Shown here piece by piece: positions 1-5,206 of a DNA stretch of 10,679 nucleotides. This stretch comes from Gammaproteobacteria bacterium (GTDB lineage Bacteria; Pseudomonadota; Gammaproteobacteria; Pseudomonadales; Pseudohongiellaceae): assembly GCA_003514305.1 (NCBI GenBank), contig DORE01000129.1:5061-15739 (forward strand), in the 5' to 3' direction. The stretch's first letter is position 1. Each line of letters starts with the position of its first letter. The position numbers were made by a program, and so were the translations under genes. The notes under the pieces were generated by a model, which did no database searches, was not told the DNA's origin, and worked only from the letters and a program-made list of their open reading frames with translations.

Positions 1-23
1 CCGGTCAGACCGACTACGAACAT
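1..23 (-). CDS. coaE: Dephospho-CoA kinase, first codons only (cut by window edge)
   Basis: Only seven full codons and two bases are inside the window. They read MFVVGLT followed by the start of a Gly codon, which fits the CoaE N-terminus just ahead of its P-loop (family pattern: hydrophobic strand, then LTGGIGSGKS). CoaE phosphorylates dephospho-CoA in the last step of coenzyme A synthesis. A GGAAG ribosome binding site lies at 30-34 on the minus strand, six bases before the ATG at 23. It sits 43 bases downstream of the pilD stop on the same strand, and pilD-coaE adjacency is common in gammaproteobacteria. The P-loop itself lies outside the window, so the call rests on seven residues plus gene order. 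Confidence 0.7.
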
Positions 24-66
24 CGGAGGCTTCCGCATTTATGGAGTGCCTTAAATAATGGCTGCT

Positions 67-966
67 TCATAGCAAGAACTCACTGCTGTAAAAGGAGTAG
101 ATCTGACTACTCCAGATTAGCATAATAAGCCCCGCTCCGGTCAGAAACGGGCCAAACGGCAAAGGCGCTGATTTGTCTCTGCCCATGAGATGAATGCAAC
201 CAATACCAAAGACTGCCCCTACCAGCGAAGAAAGAATGATAATAGGAAGCAATGCTTGCCAGCCCATCCATGCGCCCAGCGCAGCAAGGAGCTTAAAATC
301 GCCGTAACCCATTCCTTCCTTGTTGGTCATCAATTTGAAAATCCAGTAGAACGACCAAAGTGACAAGTAGCCAACGATCGCACCTAATATTGACTCTTGC
401 GGTGTTATCCCGGTTCCTAATTCTAGGGTGTTTACTGCCAGCCCGAGCCAGATTAGGGGAATTGTTATGCTGTCCGGAAGTAACTGATGATCGAAATCGA
501 TCATGGTAAGAGCGATCAGGGCCCAAGCGAATATCAGCAGTGCCAGCGTTAGCCAAGTGACTCCAAAGTTCACGGCAATAAGCGCAGACAGCAGTCCGGT
601 AGCCAACTCAATCACGGGATAACGAATCGAGATTTTAGCTCTGCAATTTGCACACTTGCCGGCAAGCAGCACATAGCTGATTAGTGGGATATTTTCACAA
701 GGTCTGATCCGGTGATGGCAATGTGGGCAATGGGAGGCTGGTTCCGCTAGTGACAGCCTTTTCCAGGACAACGGACTCTTCTGGTCTACTAGCTTCGTAT
801 CCTCTATTTTGAGGAGTTCACAGCATTGCTGTCTCCAATCTCTTTCAAGCATAAAGGGCAAGCGGTATATCACCACATTGAGGAAACTTCCCACCAGAAG
901 GCCCAGCACGAAGCAGCTTGTTGTGAAAGTCGCCGGACTCTGTTGTAGCAGTTGAAGTGAAGTCAT
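67..966 (-). CDS. pilD: Prepilin peptidase / N-methyltransferase (type IV leader peptidase)
   Basis: This inner-membrane aspartic protease cuts the leader of type IV prepilins and type II secretion pseudopilins after Gly and methylates the new N-terminus. The 299-residue protein has the full family layout: an N-terminal helix with LGLLVGSFLNVVIYRLP (residues 21-37), a cytoplasmic domain with a zinc-type cysteine tetrad (C80-x2-C83 and C105-x2-C108), and then several membrane helices. The catalytic aspartates are visible: the first in IDFDHQLLPD (156-165, D157 or D159) and the second in GYGDFK (D223). Length and motifs match Pseudomonas PilD closely. No good ribosome binding site precedes the ATG at 966. 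Instead the stop of a possible 26-codon ORF abuts it (TAAATG). Normally pilC lies directly upstream; here there is gene-free DNA and then a pilin. The peptidase may still serve other pili or type II secretion. Confidence 0.96.
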   Translation of the reverse strand: MTSLQLLQQSPATFTTSCFVLGLLVGSFLNVVIYRLPFMLERDWRQQCCELLKIEDTKLVDQKSPLSWKRLSLAEPASHCPHCHHRIRPCENIPLISYVLLAGKCANCRAKISIRYPVIELATGLLSALIAVNFGVTWLTLALLIFAWALIALTMIDFDHQLLPDSITIPLIWLGLAVNTLELGTGITPQESILGAIVGYLSLWSFYWIFKLMTNKEGMGYGDFKLLAALGAWMGWQALLPIIILSSLVGAVFGIGCIHLMGRDKSAPLPFGPFLTGAGLIMLIWSSQIYSFYSSEFLL

Positions 967-1047
967 TTAGCACAGACCGAGCTTTAAAACTGAGCTGGAC
1001 AGAAAGATTGACACGATTCTTGCGATTGCACGCGCGCGTACTACCAT
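967..1047 (-). other. Possible 26-codon ORF abutting the pilD start
   Basis: ATG at 1047 runs to TAA at 967-969, and the pilD ATG follows without a gap (TAAATG). The peptide has an Arg-rich start (MVVRARAIAR) and then a hydrophobic stretch ending KLGLC. The ribosome binding site is weak (GAGA about eight bases ahead). Because pilD has no good site of its own, coupling from this ORF could start pilD translation. I recognise no family. It may be chance, since the frame stays open only from 1092. Confidence 0.2.
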
Positions 1048-1098
1048 ATCTATTTCTCGGTAAAACTCACGAACAAAATGTTTGGCATCTGTCTATAC

Positions 1099-1167
1099 TC
1101 AAATTGTCTTAATCAAAATATGCAGTATAGCTGGAGCAAGGCCGCCTTGTCCGGCGAGGACCTTCAT
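1099..1167 (-). other. Possible 22-codon ORF, small hydrophobic peptide
   Basis: ATG at 1167 runs to TGA at 1099-1101. The peptide starts MKVLAGQGG and ends in a hydrophobic, possibly amphipathic stretch, LAPAILHILIKTI. A G-rich tract (GGTGGGGCGGGGA) directly precedes the ATG and might act as a ribosome binding site. The size and character recall small membrane-active peptides such as type I toxins, but I recognise no family and the ORF is short enough to be chance. Confidence 0.15.
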
Positions 1168-1347
1168 TCCCCGCCCCACCGTTAATATCAACTGTCTAGT
1201 GTAACCCTCTTATGCTTGCAATCGTTTGAACTTTTCATAGCAATCAAGCGAAATCGTCCCCCTGAAGCTAGAAAAGGTATGTTGCTCAGCCGGACATCGA
1301 TCTAGAATTAATGATCTCGCGATCACTTGTCCTGGTTTCAGCGCTGG

Positions 1348-1758
1348 TTAACAAAGGCCCTTGTCTAGGCAAGAACCGCCTTTAGACCACTGTATAGGGG
1401 CTGTGATGCCGTCTGCAGCCAACTTATAGGTTATACCGTCCAGGTCCGTGGAATCACTTCGCCACGTCATCGTTATTACCCCGTCGGCAACTTCCCCGCC
1501 GTGAGTGGTCTCATTGACCGCAACATTAGCGGATATACCAAGCGATCCCCCGTCGAGATCAGTTAGCGCAAACGGGTTACGGGTCTGTATAGCGAGCTCT
1601 ACAGCAACCTTGCGAGAGGCGACCGCTAGGACAAGCCTCGAGAACAACGCACGCCTAGAGTAGTTCTGATAAGCCGGCATAGCTATCGTCGTCAATATGC
1701 CAATGATGGCAACAAAGAGTACCAATTTTCGCAGGATGAAGCCGTGTGCTTTCTCCAT
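1348..1758 (-). CDS. Type IV pilin (PilA-like) with an altered N-terminal motif
   Basis: The 136-residue protein has a six-residue leader (MEKAHG), a Gly6/Phe7 cleavage point, the hydrophobic spine LVLFVAIIGILTTIAMPAY (12-30), a major-pilin-like body (KVAVELAIQTRNPFA near 50-64) and a C-terminal Cys pair (C130-x5-C136) after GGS, as in many gammaproteobacterial PilA proteins. Its place between nadC and pilD is also that of pilA/ppdD. The oddity is the mature N-terminus: it reads FILRKL where the family has FTLIEL, so Thr2 is Ile, Ile4 is Arg and the near-invariant Glu5 (residue 11) is Lys. Glu5 normally matters for N-methylation and subunit registration during assembly. The frame is open throughout, so this may be a specialised pilin or a gene in early decay. 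A weak AAGG site lies about nine bases before the ATG. I see no terminator behind it. Confidence 0.8.
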   Translation of the reverse strand: MEKAHGFILRKLVLFVAIIGILTTIAMPAYQNYSRRALFSRLVLAVASRKVAVELAIQTRNPFALTDLDGGSLGISANVAVNETTHGGEVADGVITMTWRSDSTDLDGITYKLAADGITAPIQWSKGGSCLDKGLC

Positions 1759-1903
1759 ATGTCTGAGCCTTATAGGTGTGGCTTGTTTAGTTGTCGGATT
1801 TTAATGTGTGTCGTCGCCTGAAACGGTGAGTGCGAGCTATTTTATAATCCTGCGCTTAACGATCTGGTAATATCTTGAAGCCTGTTTCAGGGTTACAAGT
1901 AAA

Positions 1904-1919
1904 TGTAGCTAAAGCTACA
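1904..1919. promoter_or_regulatory. 16-base perfect inverted repeat, candidate operator
   Basis: TGTAGCT-AA-AGCTACA has seven-base arms and a two-base centre. It lies about 150 bases upstream of the pilin start and 415 upstream of the cytochrome, so it would more likely act on the pilin if functional. Its ends (TGTAG...CTACA) resemble those of the 15-base palindrome ahead of aceE at 6901-6915, with a centre one base longer. Confidence 0.35.
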
Positions 1920-2080
1920 CTATTCGCGATTATATCTCTGAACTATAGATTAAATTCTCATATCTCATGTCCTACCAGCTTTTTATCGTGTTTCGGCTGG
2001 TTTAATCATGAATGTTTATAATCGACAAAAGATGGCATGTTTCAAAATTTGGGCATATAGCTCGTCGGCCTCTTGGGCTG

Positions 2081-2126
2081 TCTGCTGATGTAGTCCTTCA
2101 GCAGAAGTGGAAACCCAGCAGTTTCC
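2081..2126. ncRNA. Two adjacent hairpins, candidate structured RNA
   Basis: The first is TCTGCTGA (2081-2088), nine-base loop, TCAGCAGA (2098-2105): eight perfect pairs. Three bases later comes GGAAAC (2109-2114), loop CCAGCA, GTTTCC (2121-2126): six perfect pairs. No T-run follows on the plus strand, so this is not a standard terminator. I do not recognise a known riboswitch or small RNA. The strand is unknown because the stems fold on both. Confidence 0.3.
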
Positions 2127-2298
2127 GCGCTTGCTCAGGTAAGTTGAAATTTGGTAACCAGTTTAATTAATTGTGAAGCATACGCGGCTGCCTTCATTAC
2201 TAAACACCACTTTGCTTGAACTGTAAGCGCTGGTAATATCGTACTGTCGAGCCTAAGCCTTATTCTTGAAGGGCTAAATTCTTTAAATCAATGCAGTA

Positions 2299-2320
2299 TT
2301 CGAGGCTGACTGACCTCGAA
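2299..2320 (+). promoter_or_regulatory. Hairpin directly upstream of the cytochrome ribosome binding site
   Basis: TTCGAGG (2299-2305), eight-base loop, CCTCGAA (2314-2320) gives seven perfect pairs ending four bases before the GGAGG at 2324-2328. It could be a 5' UTR stem affecting translation or mRNA stability, or a dyad operator over the promoter. No clear -35/-10 pair is visible to decide between these. Confidence 0.35.
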
Positions 2321-2323
2321 ATT

Positions 2324-2328
2324 GGAGG
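2324..2328 (+). promoter_or_regulatory. Ribosome binding site of the cytochrome c gene
   Basis: GGAGG lies six bases before the ATG at 2335 and fixes that start. It is the strongest ribosome binding site in the window. Confidence 0.8.
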
Positions 2329-2334
2329 AAGGTA

Positions 2335-2727
2335 ATGAAAAAATCGGCAAACTTGGCGGCTAGCCTGACGATGCTTTTGGGACTGGTTGGACCACAGTCC
2401 GGCCTGAGTCAGGACAAAACAGTCGATGACGGTGTTTTCACCGCGGCACAGGTCGCTTCAGGTCAGACGGTTTACAATTCACAATGTAAAACCTGTCACA
2501 ATATGCGCTTCTATAGAGATACCTTGCGCTCCTGGAACAATCAACCGCTGTTATATCTTTGGGAGAATATTATGGGCACTATGCCGGCGGACAATCCGGG
2601 GTCGCTTATGTTTGAGGAGTATACCGACGTTATTGCCTATATTCTCTCGGAGAACGGGTTCCCTGCTGGCGAAACTACTTTAGATCCCGATAACGGTATG
2701 GATGCCATCAAAATTCTTGCTCCCTAA
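2335..2727 (+). CDS. Small exported class I c-type cytochrome
   Basis: The protein has 130 residues. A Sec signal peptide (Lys-Lys start, hydrophobic core to about residue 20, likely cut near SQ|D at 26-27) sends it to the periplasm. The haem-binding motif is CKTCH (C51, C54, H55), and M83 in GTMPADNPGSL is the likely sixth ligand. The C-terminal half (MP..NPGSL..EEYTDVIAYILSENGFPAGETTL) closely follows the single-domain cytochromes of the cytochrome_CBB3 type that accompany or are fused to quinoprotein alcohol or glucose dehydrogenases. No such dehydrogenase or oxidase lies next to it, so its redox partner is unknown. It stands alone on the plus strand in the block inserted between the pilin and nadC, convergent with the nuclease gene. 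Confidence 0.9.
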   Translation: MKKSANLAASLTMLLGLVGPQSGLSQDKTVDDGVFTAAQVASGQTVYNSQCKTCHNMRFYRDTLRSWNNQPLLYLWENIMGTMPADNPGSLMFEEYTDVIAYILSENGFPAGETTLDPDNGMDAIKILAP

Positions 2728-2731
2728 CAGC

Positions 2732-2810
2732 GAAATAGCCGCATTCCAAAGTTATCAAGGTCGGCATCTTCTTCCGGCTTTATTTATGACTACAAAGACA
2801 CGGCTATTTC
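2732..2810. terminator. Long-range 10-bp inverted repeat between convergent genes, possible two-way terminator structure
   Basis: GAAATAGCCG (2732-2741) is perfectly repeated in inverted form as CGGCTATTTC (2801-2810), 59 bases apart. The left arm begins five bases after the cytochrome stop, and the right arm covers the stop codon of the nuclease gene. The space between holds more GCCG/CGGC elements (2762-2765, 2775-2778). This placement suits transcription end or 3' protection for both genes, but no strong T-run follows either arm. Confidence 0.35.
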
Positions 2811-3538
2811 ACTGACCGTGTTTCTAAGCCGGAGTCAAGGTCATCGACGGGGCAAGCTTCAAGCACTCGCCTGATTTCATTACGGTCACGGGATTCCAAT
2901 TGAACACTGTATTTGCTTGCGATTAGATCCCAAAGCTGTGCGTACTCACATTTGAACTCATCTCGGGGCATATAGCGGCTTGGGCCTCTGTCGCTCTTGC
3001 GGCGAATTTCTCTCTTCTCGACCAGCATGAGGTTCAGTGGATCATTTGAAAACTGGACCTTTTTGTCAGGCATCCAGCGGTCGCCACCATGAGTATGTGC
3101 GTACATTCGGGGGATGACATGGTCGATATCAACTTGAACTGCGACAGTAAAGGTTGCTCCGGTGTATTCGTCTAACCACTCTCCGGAGCGTACTACGCAG
3201 TTTCTCGGGTTTGTATATTTGACTTCGGCTTTGCTGGTTAAGATCAGCATCTCCTGCCTTGTTGATTGGCAGTCCTGGTCGAAGTCTTCTTCGTAAGGCC
3301 AGTCGTCTTCATTGAAAAACCTTTCGCGGTCTCGATAGTTCGTCATAACACCATCTCGACGACGGCGCATTGGGTCAAAGGTATCGGGGATCATGCATCC
3401 GGTCATGTGGCAATGGTAGGAGGGACCGAAATAATGGCCGCCATTGAGATCAAGGCTGCCTGGATGAGCTTGCATGTCTGGTTTGACGGTGAGACAGATA
3501 GCTATCGCGATGATCTGGATTACTTGATTTTTTTTCAT
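2804..3538 (-). CDS. Secreted HNH nuclease, DUF1524-like, with an N-terminal HPG...YHCH segment
   Basis: The start chosen is the ATG at 3538 (244 residues), because GGAAG at 3544-3548 sits five bases before it; a TTG four codons upstream overlaps that site. A signal peptide (KK, then hydrophobic residues 6-18) likely ends at Ala24, so the mature protein would begin HPG. Residues 25-48 carry HPGSLDLNGGHY...YHCH...C, like the His/Cys motifs found at the front of many exported nucleases. The core at 114-197 follows the DUF1524 HNH pattern: CVVRSGEWLDEYTG, then DIDHVIP (137-143, H140 the likely catalytic His), NDPLNL (165-170), and GPSRYMP before a late Cys. In the usual N-x-S-K stretch the Asn seems to be absent (KREIRRKSDRGP). 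It probably degrades DNA outside the cytoplasm, for nutrients or against competitors. It lies 73 bases behind nadC, possibly at the end of that operon. I see no immunity gene nearby. Confidence 0.8.
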   Translation of the reverse strand: MKKNQVIQIIAIAICLTVKPDMQAHPGSLDLNGGHYFGPSYHCHMTGCMIPDTFDPMRRRRDGVMTNYRDRERFFNEDDWPYEEDFDQDCQSTRQEMLILTSKAEVKYTNPRNCVVRSGEWLDEYTGATFTVAVQVDIDHVIPRMYAHTHGGDRWMPDKKVQFSNDPLNLMLVEKREIRRKSDRGPSRYMPRDEFKCEYAQLWDLIASKYSVQLESRDRNEIRRVLEACPVDDLDSGLETRSVK

Positions 3539-3543
3539 AACCA

Positions 3544-3548
3544 CTTCC
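3544..3548 (-). promoter_or_regulatory. Ribosome binding site deciding the nuclease start
   Basis: GGAAG on the minus strand is spaced five bases from the ATG at 3538. It supports that codon over the in-frame TTG at 3550. Confidence 0.6.
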
Positions 3549-3611
3549 AAAGCGTTGATGCTAGAAACTTGTGTCGCCCTATCCTGAGCGTAATCTAAAA
3601 CAAACTAATAT

Positions 3612-4460
3612 TCAGCAATCGACGAGCAAGGAAAGGTCTAATGCCTTGCAGTTTTTCGTCAGTGCTCCTACAGAGACGTAGTCTACGCCAGTTTCAGCAA
3701 TGTTGACTAGCTGGTCGTCTTTTATTCCGCCGGAAGCCTCGAGTTTTGCTCGGCTTCGATTTTGGAAAACCGCTTGTCTTAACTCGCTAACCGAGAAATT
3801 GTCCAGCATTATGATATCGGCATCGGCGGTGATTGCAGCTTCCATTTCGTCGAGGCTTTGCACTTCGATCTGTACTGTTTGGCCTGGACTTACTGCCCGT
3901 GCCTTTCTGATCGCAGCGATAATGCCGCCGCAACTCACGATATGGTTTTCCTTGATCAAGTAGGCGTCGAACAGTCCCAACCTGTGGTTCTTACCGCCAC
4001 CTACAGTCACCGCGTATTTCTGTGCTGTTCGCAGTCCGGGCAGTGTCTTGCGTGTGTCCAGCAGTGTGGCTTGGGTGTGTTGAATCAGCTTCACATAAGT
4101 GGCAGTTTGCGTTGCTGTCGCTGAGAGAGTTTGCAGAAAGTTCAAGGCAGTTCGTTCGCCGCTCATCAGTGCTCTGGCGGGTCCTTGAAGATCACAAAGG
4201 TTTTGGCCTGGTTCGATTAGGTCGCCTTCTCGCACATGCCAGTTCAGGTGGATATCGTCATCGAGTTGGTGGAAGACTTCAATCGCCCACGGTATGCCAC
4301 AAAAGACGCCGTTATCTTTACTTACGATACGCCCCCGCGCGCGTTTCTGCCCAGGAATCAGTGCAGCAGTGATGTCACCACCCCCTAGATCTTCAGCTAA
4401 GGCGCGGCGTACCGTCTCAGCAACATCTTTAAGAATGTCATGCGGGCGGGGTTGACTCAT
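3612..4460 (-). CDS. nadC: Nicotinate-nucleotide pyrophosphorylase (quinolinate phosphoribosyltransferase)
   Basis: NadC converts quinolinate and PRPP to nicotinate mononucleotide, CO2 and PPi in de novo NAD synthesis in the cytoplasm. The protein has 282 residues from the ATG at 4460, the usual length. It shows the family motifs in order: ALAEDLGGGDITA (20-32), ERTALNFLQTLSATAT (102-117), DTRKTLPGLR (135-144), QKYAVTVGGGKNHRLGLFD (147-165), LIKENH (168-173), IEVQ (198-201), IMLDN (217-221), EASGGI (241-246) and SVGALTK (263-269). The substrate-binding Arg and Lys residues are present. The C-terminus (NCKALDLSLLVDC) differs from the common HxxALDLSxRF ending. A GTG codon just upstream (4463) is also possible, but the ATG overlaps the protease stop by one base (TGATG), which points to translational coupling. 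Divergent from ampD, as in many gammaproteobacteria. Confidence 0.97.
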   Translation of the reverse strand: MSQPRPHDILKDVAETVRRALAEDLGGGDITAALIPGQKRARGRIVSKDNGVFCGIPWAIEVFHQLDDDIHLNWHVREGDLIEPGQNLCDLQGPARALMSGERTALNFLQTLSATATQTATYVKLIQHTQATLLDTRKTLPGLRTAQKYAVTVGGGKNHRLGLFDAYLIKENHIVSCGGIIAAIRKARAVSPGQTVQIEVQSLDEMEAAITADADIIMLDNFSVSELRQAVFQNRSRAKLEASGGIKDDQLVNIAETGVDYVSVGALTKNCKALDLSLLVDC

Positions 4461-4999
4461 CACTCTTTCTGGCTCCCGGATTGTCTGAGGGTTAACGTAT
4501 TCTCGCGTTGGGCGAACTCCAACCGTTTCAATGCGCTCATCCCCAAGAGGATTGTGTCGCCTCTCATGCTCGGTGAAATGCTGGCGGACACCCCGCTGAG
4601 CTCAATACTTCCGAGTGTCAACTTACTGATCGTGGTGGAAAAGACAGGCACAATTCCGGCGGCAGTAATGACTCGGGTTTCAGCTCCATAGAGTAGGCCG
4701 ATTTTTCCAGCAACGCCTGCCGGAACTGCCACGTCGGTTGCGCCTGTATCTAATAAAAAAGTCACGGGCCAACCGTTGATGGTGCCTGCCGCCATGTAAT
4801 GACCCTGCCGATTCCGTAGCAATGCGACTTCCAATGATCCGTCTTCCAACAACGTGCTGCCCGGTTCTGCGTTCGGATTTCTTTGACTTTTGATCCAGCC
4901 GTCGAAAAACACCGTCAGCGAGGTCAGTGCTAGAGCAAACGATATGACAAGCATTCCTTGTCCGAGCTTTTTCTCGCGTAGCTGTGTTGTTGGGCTCAT
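4460..4999 (-). CDS. Membrane-anchored retropepsin-like aspartic protease (TIGR02281 type)
   Basis: The protein has 179 residues from the ATG at 4999; an in-frame TTG at 5017 is possible but adds residues not typical for the family. A short cytoplasmic N-terminus is followed by one membrane helix (about 15-33), then the family marks NPN (41-43), LRNRQGHYMAAGTINGWPV (61-79) and the catalytic FLLDTGATDVAVP (81-93, D84). A late hydrophobic flap-end motif reads LLGMSALKRLEF (151-162). A single DTG means it must dimerise to be active, like retroviral proteases. The catalytic domain should lie in the periplasm. The substrate of this bacterial family is unknown to me. It is directly upstream of nadC and coupled to it by a one-base overlap. 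No strong ribosome binding site precedes either start. Confidence 0.9.
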   Translation of the reverse strand: MSPTTQLREKKLGQGMLVISFALALTSLTVFFDGWIKSQRNPNAEPGSTLLEDGSLEVALLRNRQGHYMAAGTINGWPVTFLLDTGATDVAVPAGVAGKIGLLYGAETRVITAAGIVPVFSTTISKLTLGSIELSGVSASISPSMRGDTILLGMSALKRLEFAQRENTLTLRQSGSQKE

Positions 5000-5206
5000 G
5001 ATCAAATTTTCTATCAAGTATGAATGATTTTGAAGCTGCAGCTCCTCGTGGGTTATATTTTGGAGATGATGCGCTGTCCACCTGAACCGCGAACCGATGA
5101 GGTTTTTGCGCTTTATTTTGACGCTAGTCTCAACAAGCAGGCTGGTCCGTTACATGGGTAGTCTGTGATAGACTTACTTTGCTAAAAGCCTTAAAAATTA
5201 TCAATC

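Larger units (their letters stand above)
967..1347. other. 381-base stretch without a clear gene between the pilin and pilD
   Basis: In related genomes pilB and pilC occupy this place. Reading both strands I see no tRNA, no convincing terminator and no recognisable remnant of PilB or PilC. Two very short minus-strand ORFs, at 967-1047 and 1099-1167, are listed separately. A GC-rich patch at 1139-1165 can form small overlapping hairpins (AAGG-CCG-CCTT and GTCC-GGCGA-GGAC). Confidence 0.6.
1759..2334. other. 576-base gene-free region between divergent pilin and cytochrome genes
   Basis: No ORF of useful length and no tRNA is visible. It must hold the promoters of both flanking genes. It contains a 16-base inverted repeat (1904-1919), a 6-bp long-loop repeat (ACCAGC at 1974-1979 with GCTGGT at 1996-2001), two adjacent hairpins (2081-2126), a hairpin ahead of the cytochrome ribosome binding site (2299-2320), and an 11-base direct repeat CTGGTAATATC (1864-1874 and 2230-2240). 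The length is unusual for a simple intergenic region, so a small RNA or a decayed gene is possible. Confidence 0.6.

Noticed and set aside
1093..1130. CTATACT / AGTATAG inverted repeat with a 24-base spacer
   Set aside because: Seven AT-rich pairs with a long loop are expected by chance in a region of this size.
2029..2048. Sigma-54-like promoter TGGCATG...AAAAT
   Set aside because: The essential GC of the -12 element is missing and the element points away from the pilin gene.
2008..2088. 26-codon plus-strand ORF in the gene-free region
   Set aside because: No ribosome binding site, no sensible composition, and its end lies inside a hairpin stem.
967..2334. tRNA-Thr, which lies near pilA in Pseudomonas
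   Set aside because: No T-loop motif (GTTCGAATC type) or CCA-ended acceptor fold is visible on either strand.
3539..3550. TTG at 3550 as start of the nuclease gene
   Set aside because: The GGAAG site overlaps that position and is well spaced for the ATG at 3538, directly before the Lys-Lys signal peptide start.
3266..4372. Several plus-strand ORFs of 87-116 codons opposite the nuclease and nadC
   Set aside because: They are antisense frames of genes whose minus-strand proteins have clear family motifs.
5000..5017. TTG at 5017 as start of the retropepsin-like protease
   Set aside because: The ATG at 4999 gives the family-typical N-terminus and no better ribosome binding site supports the TTG.
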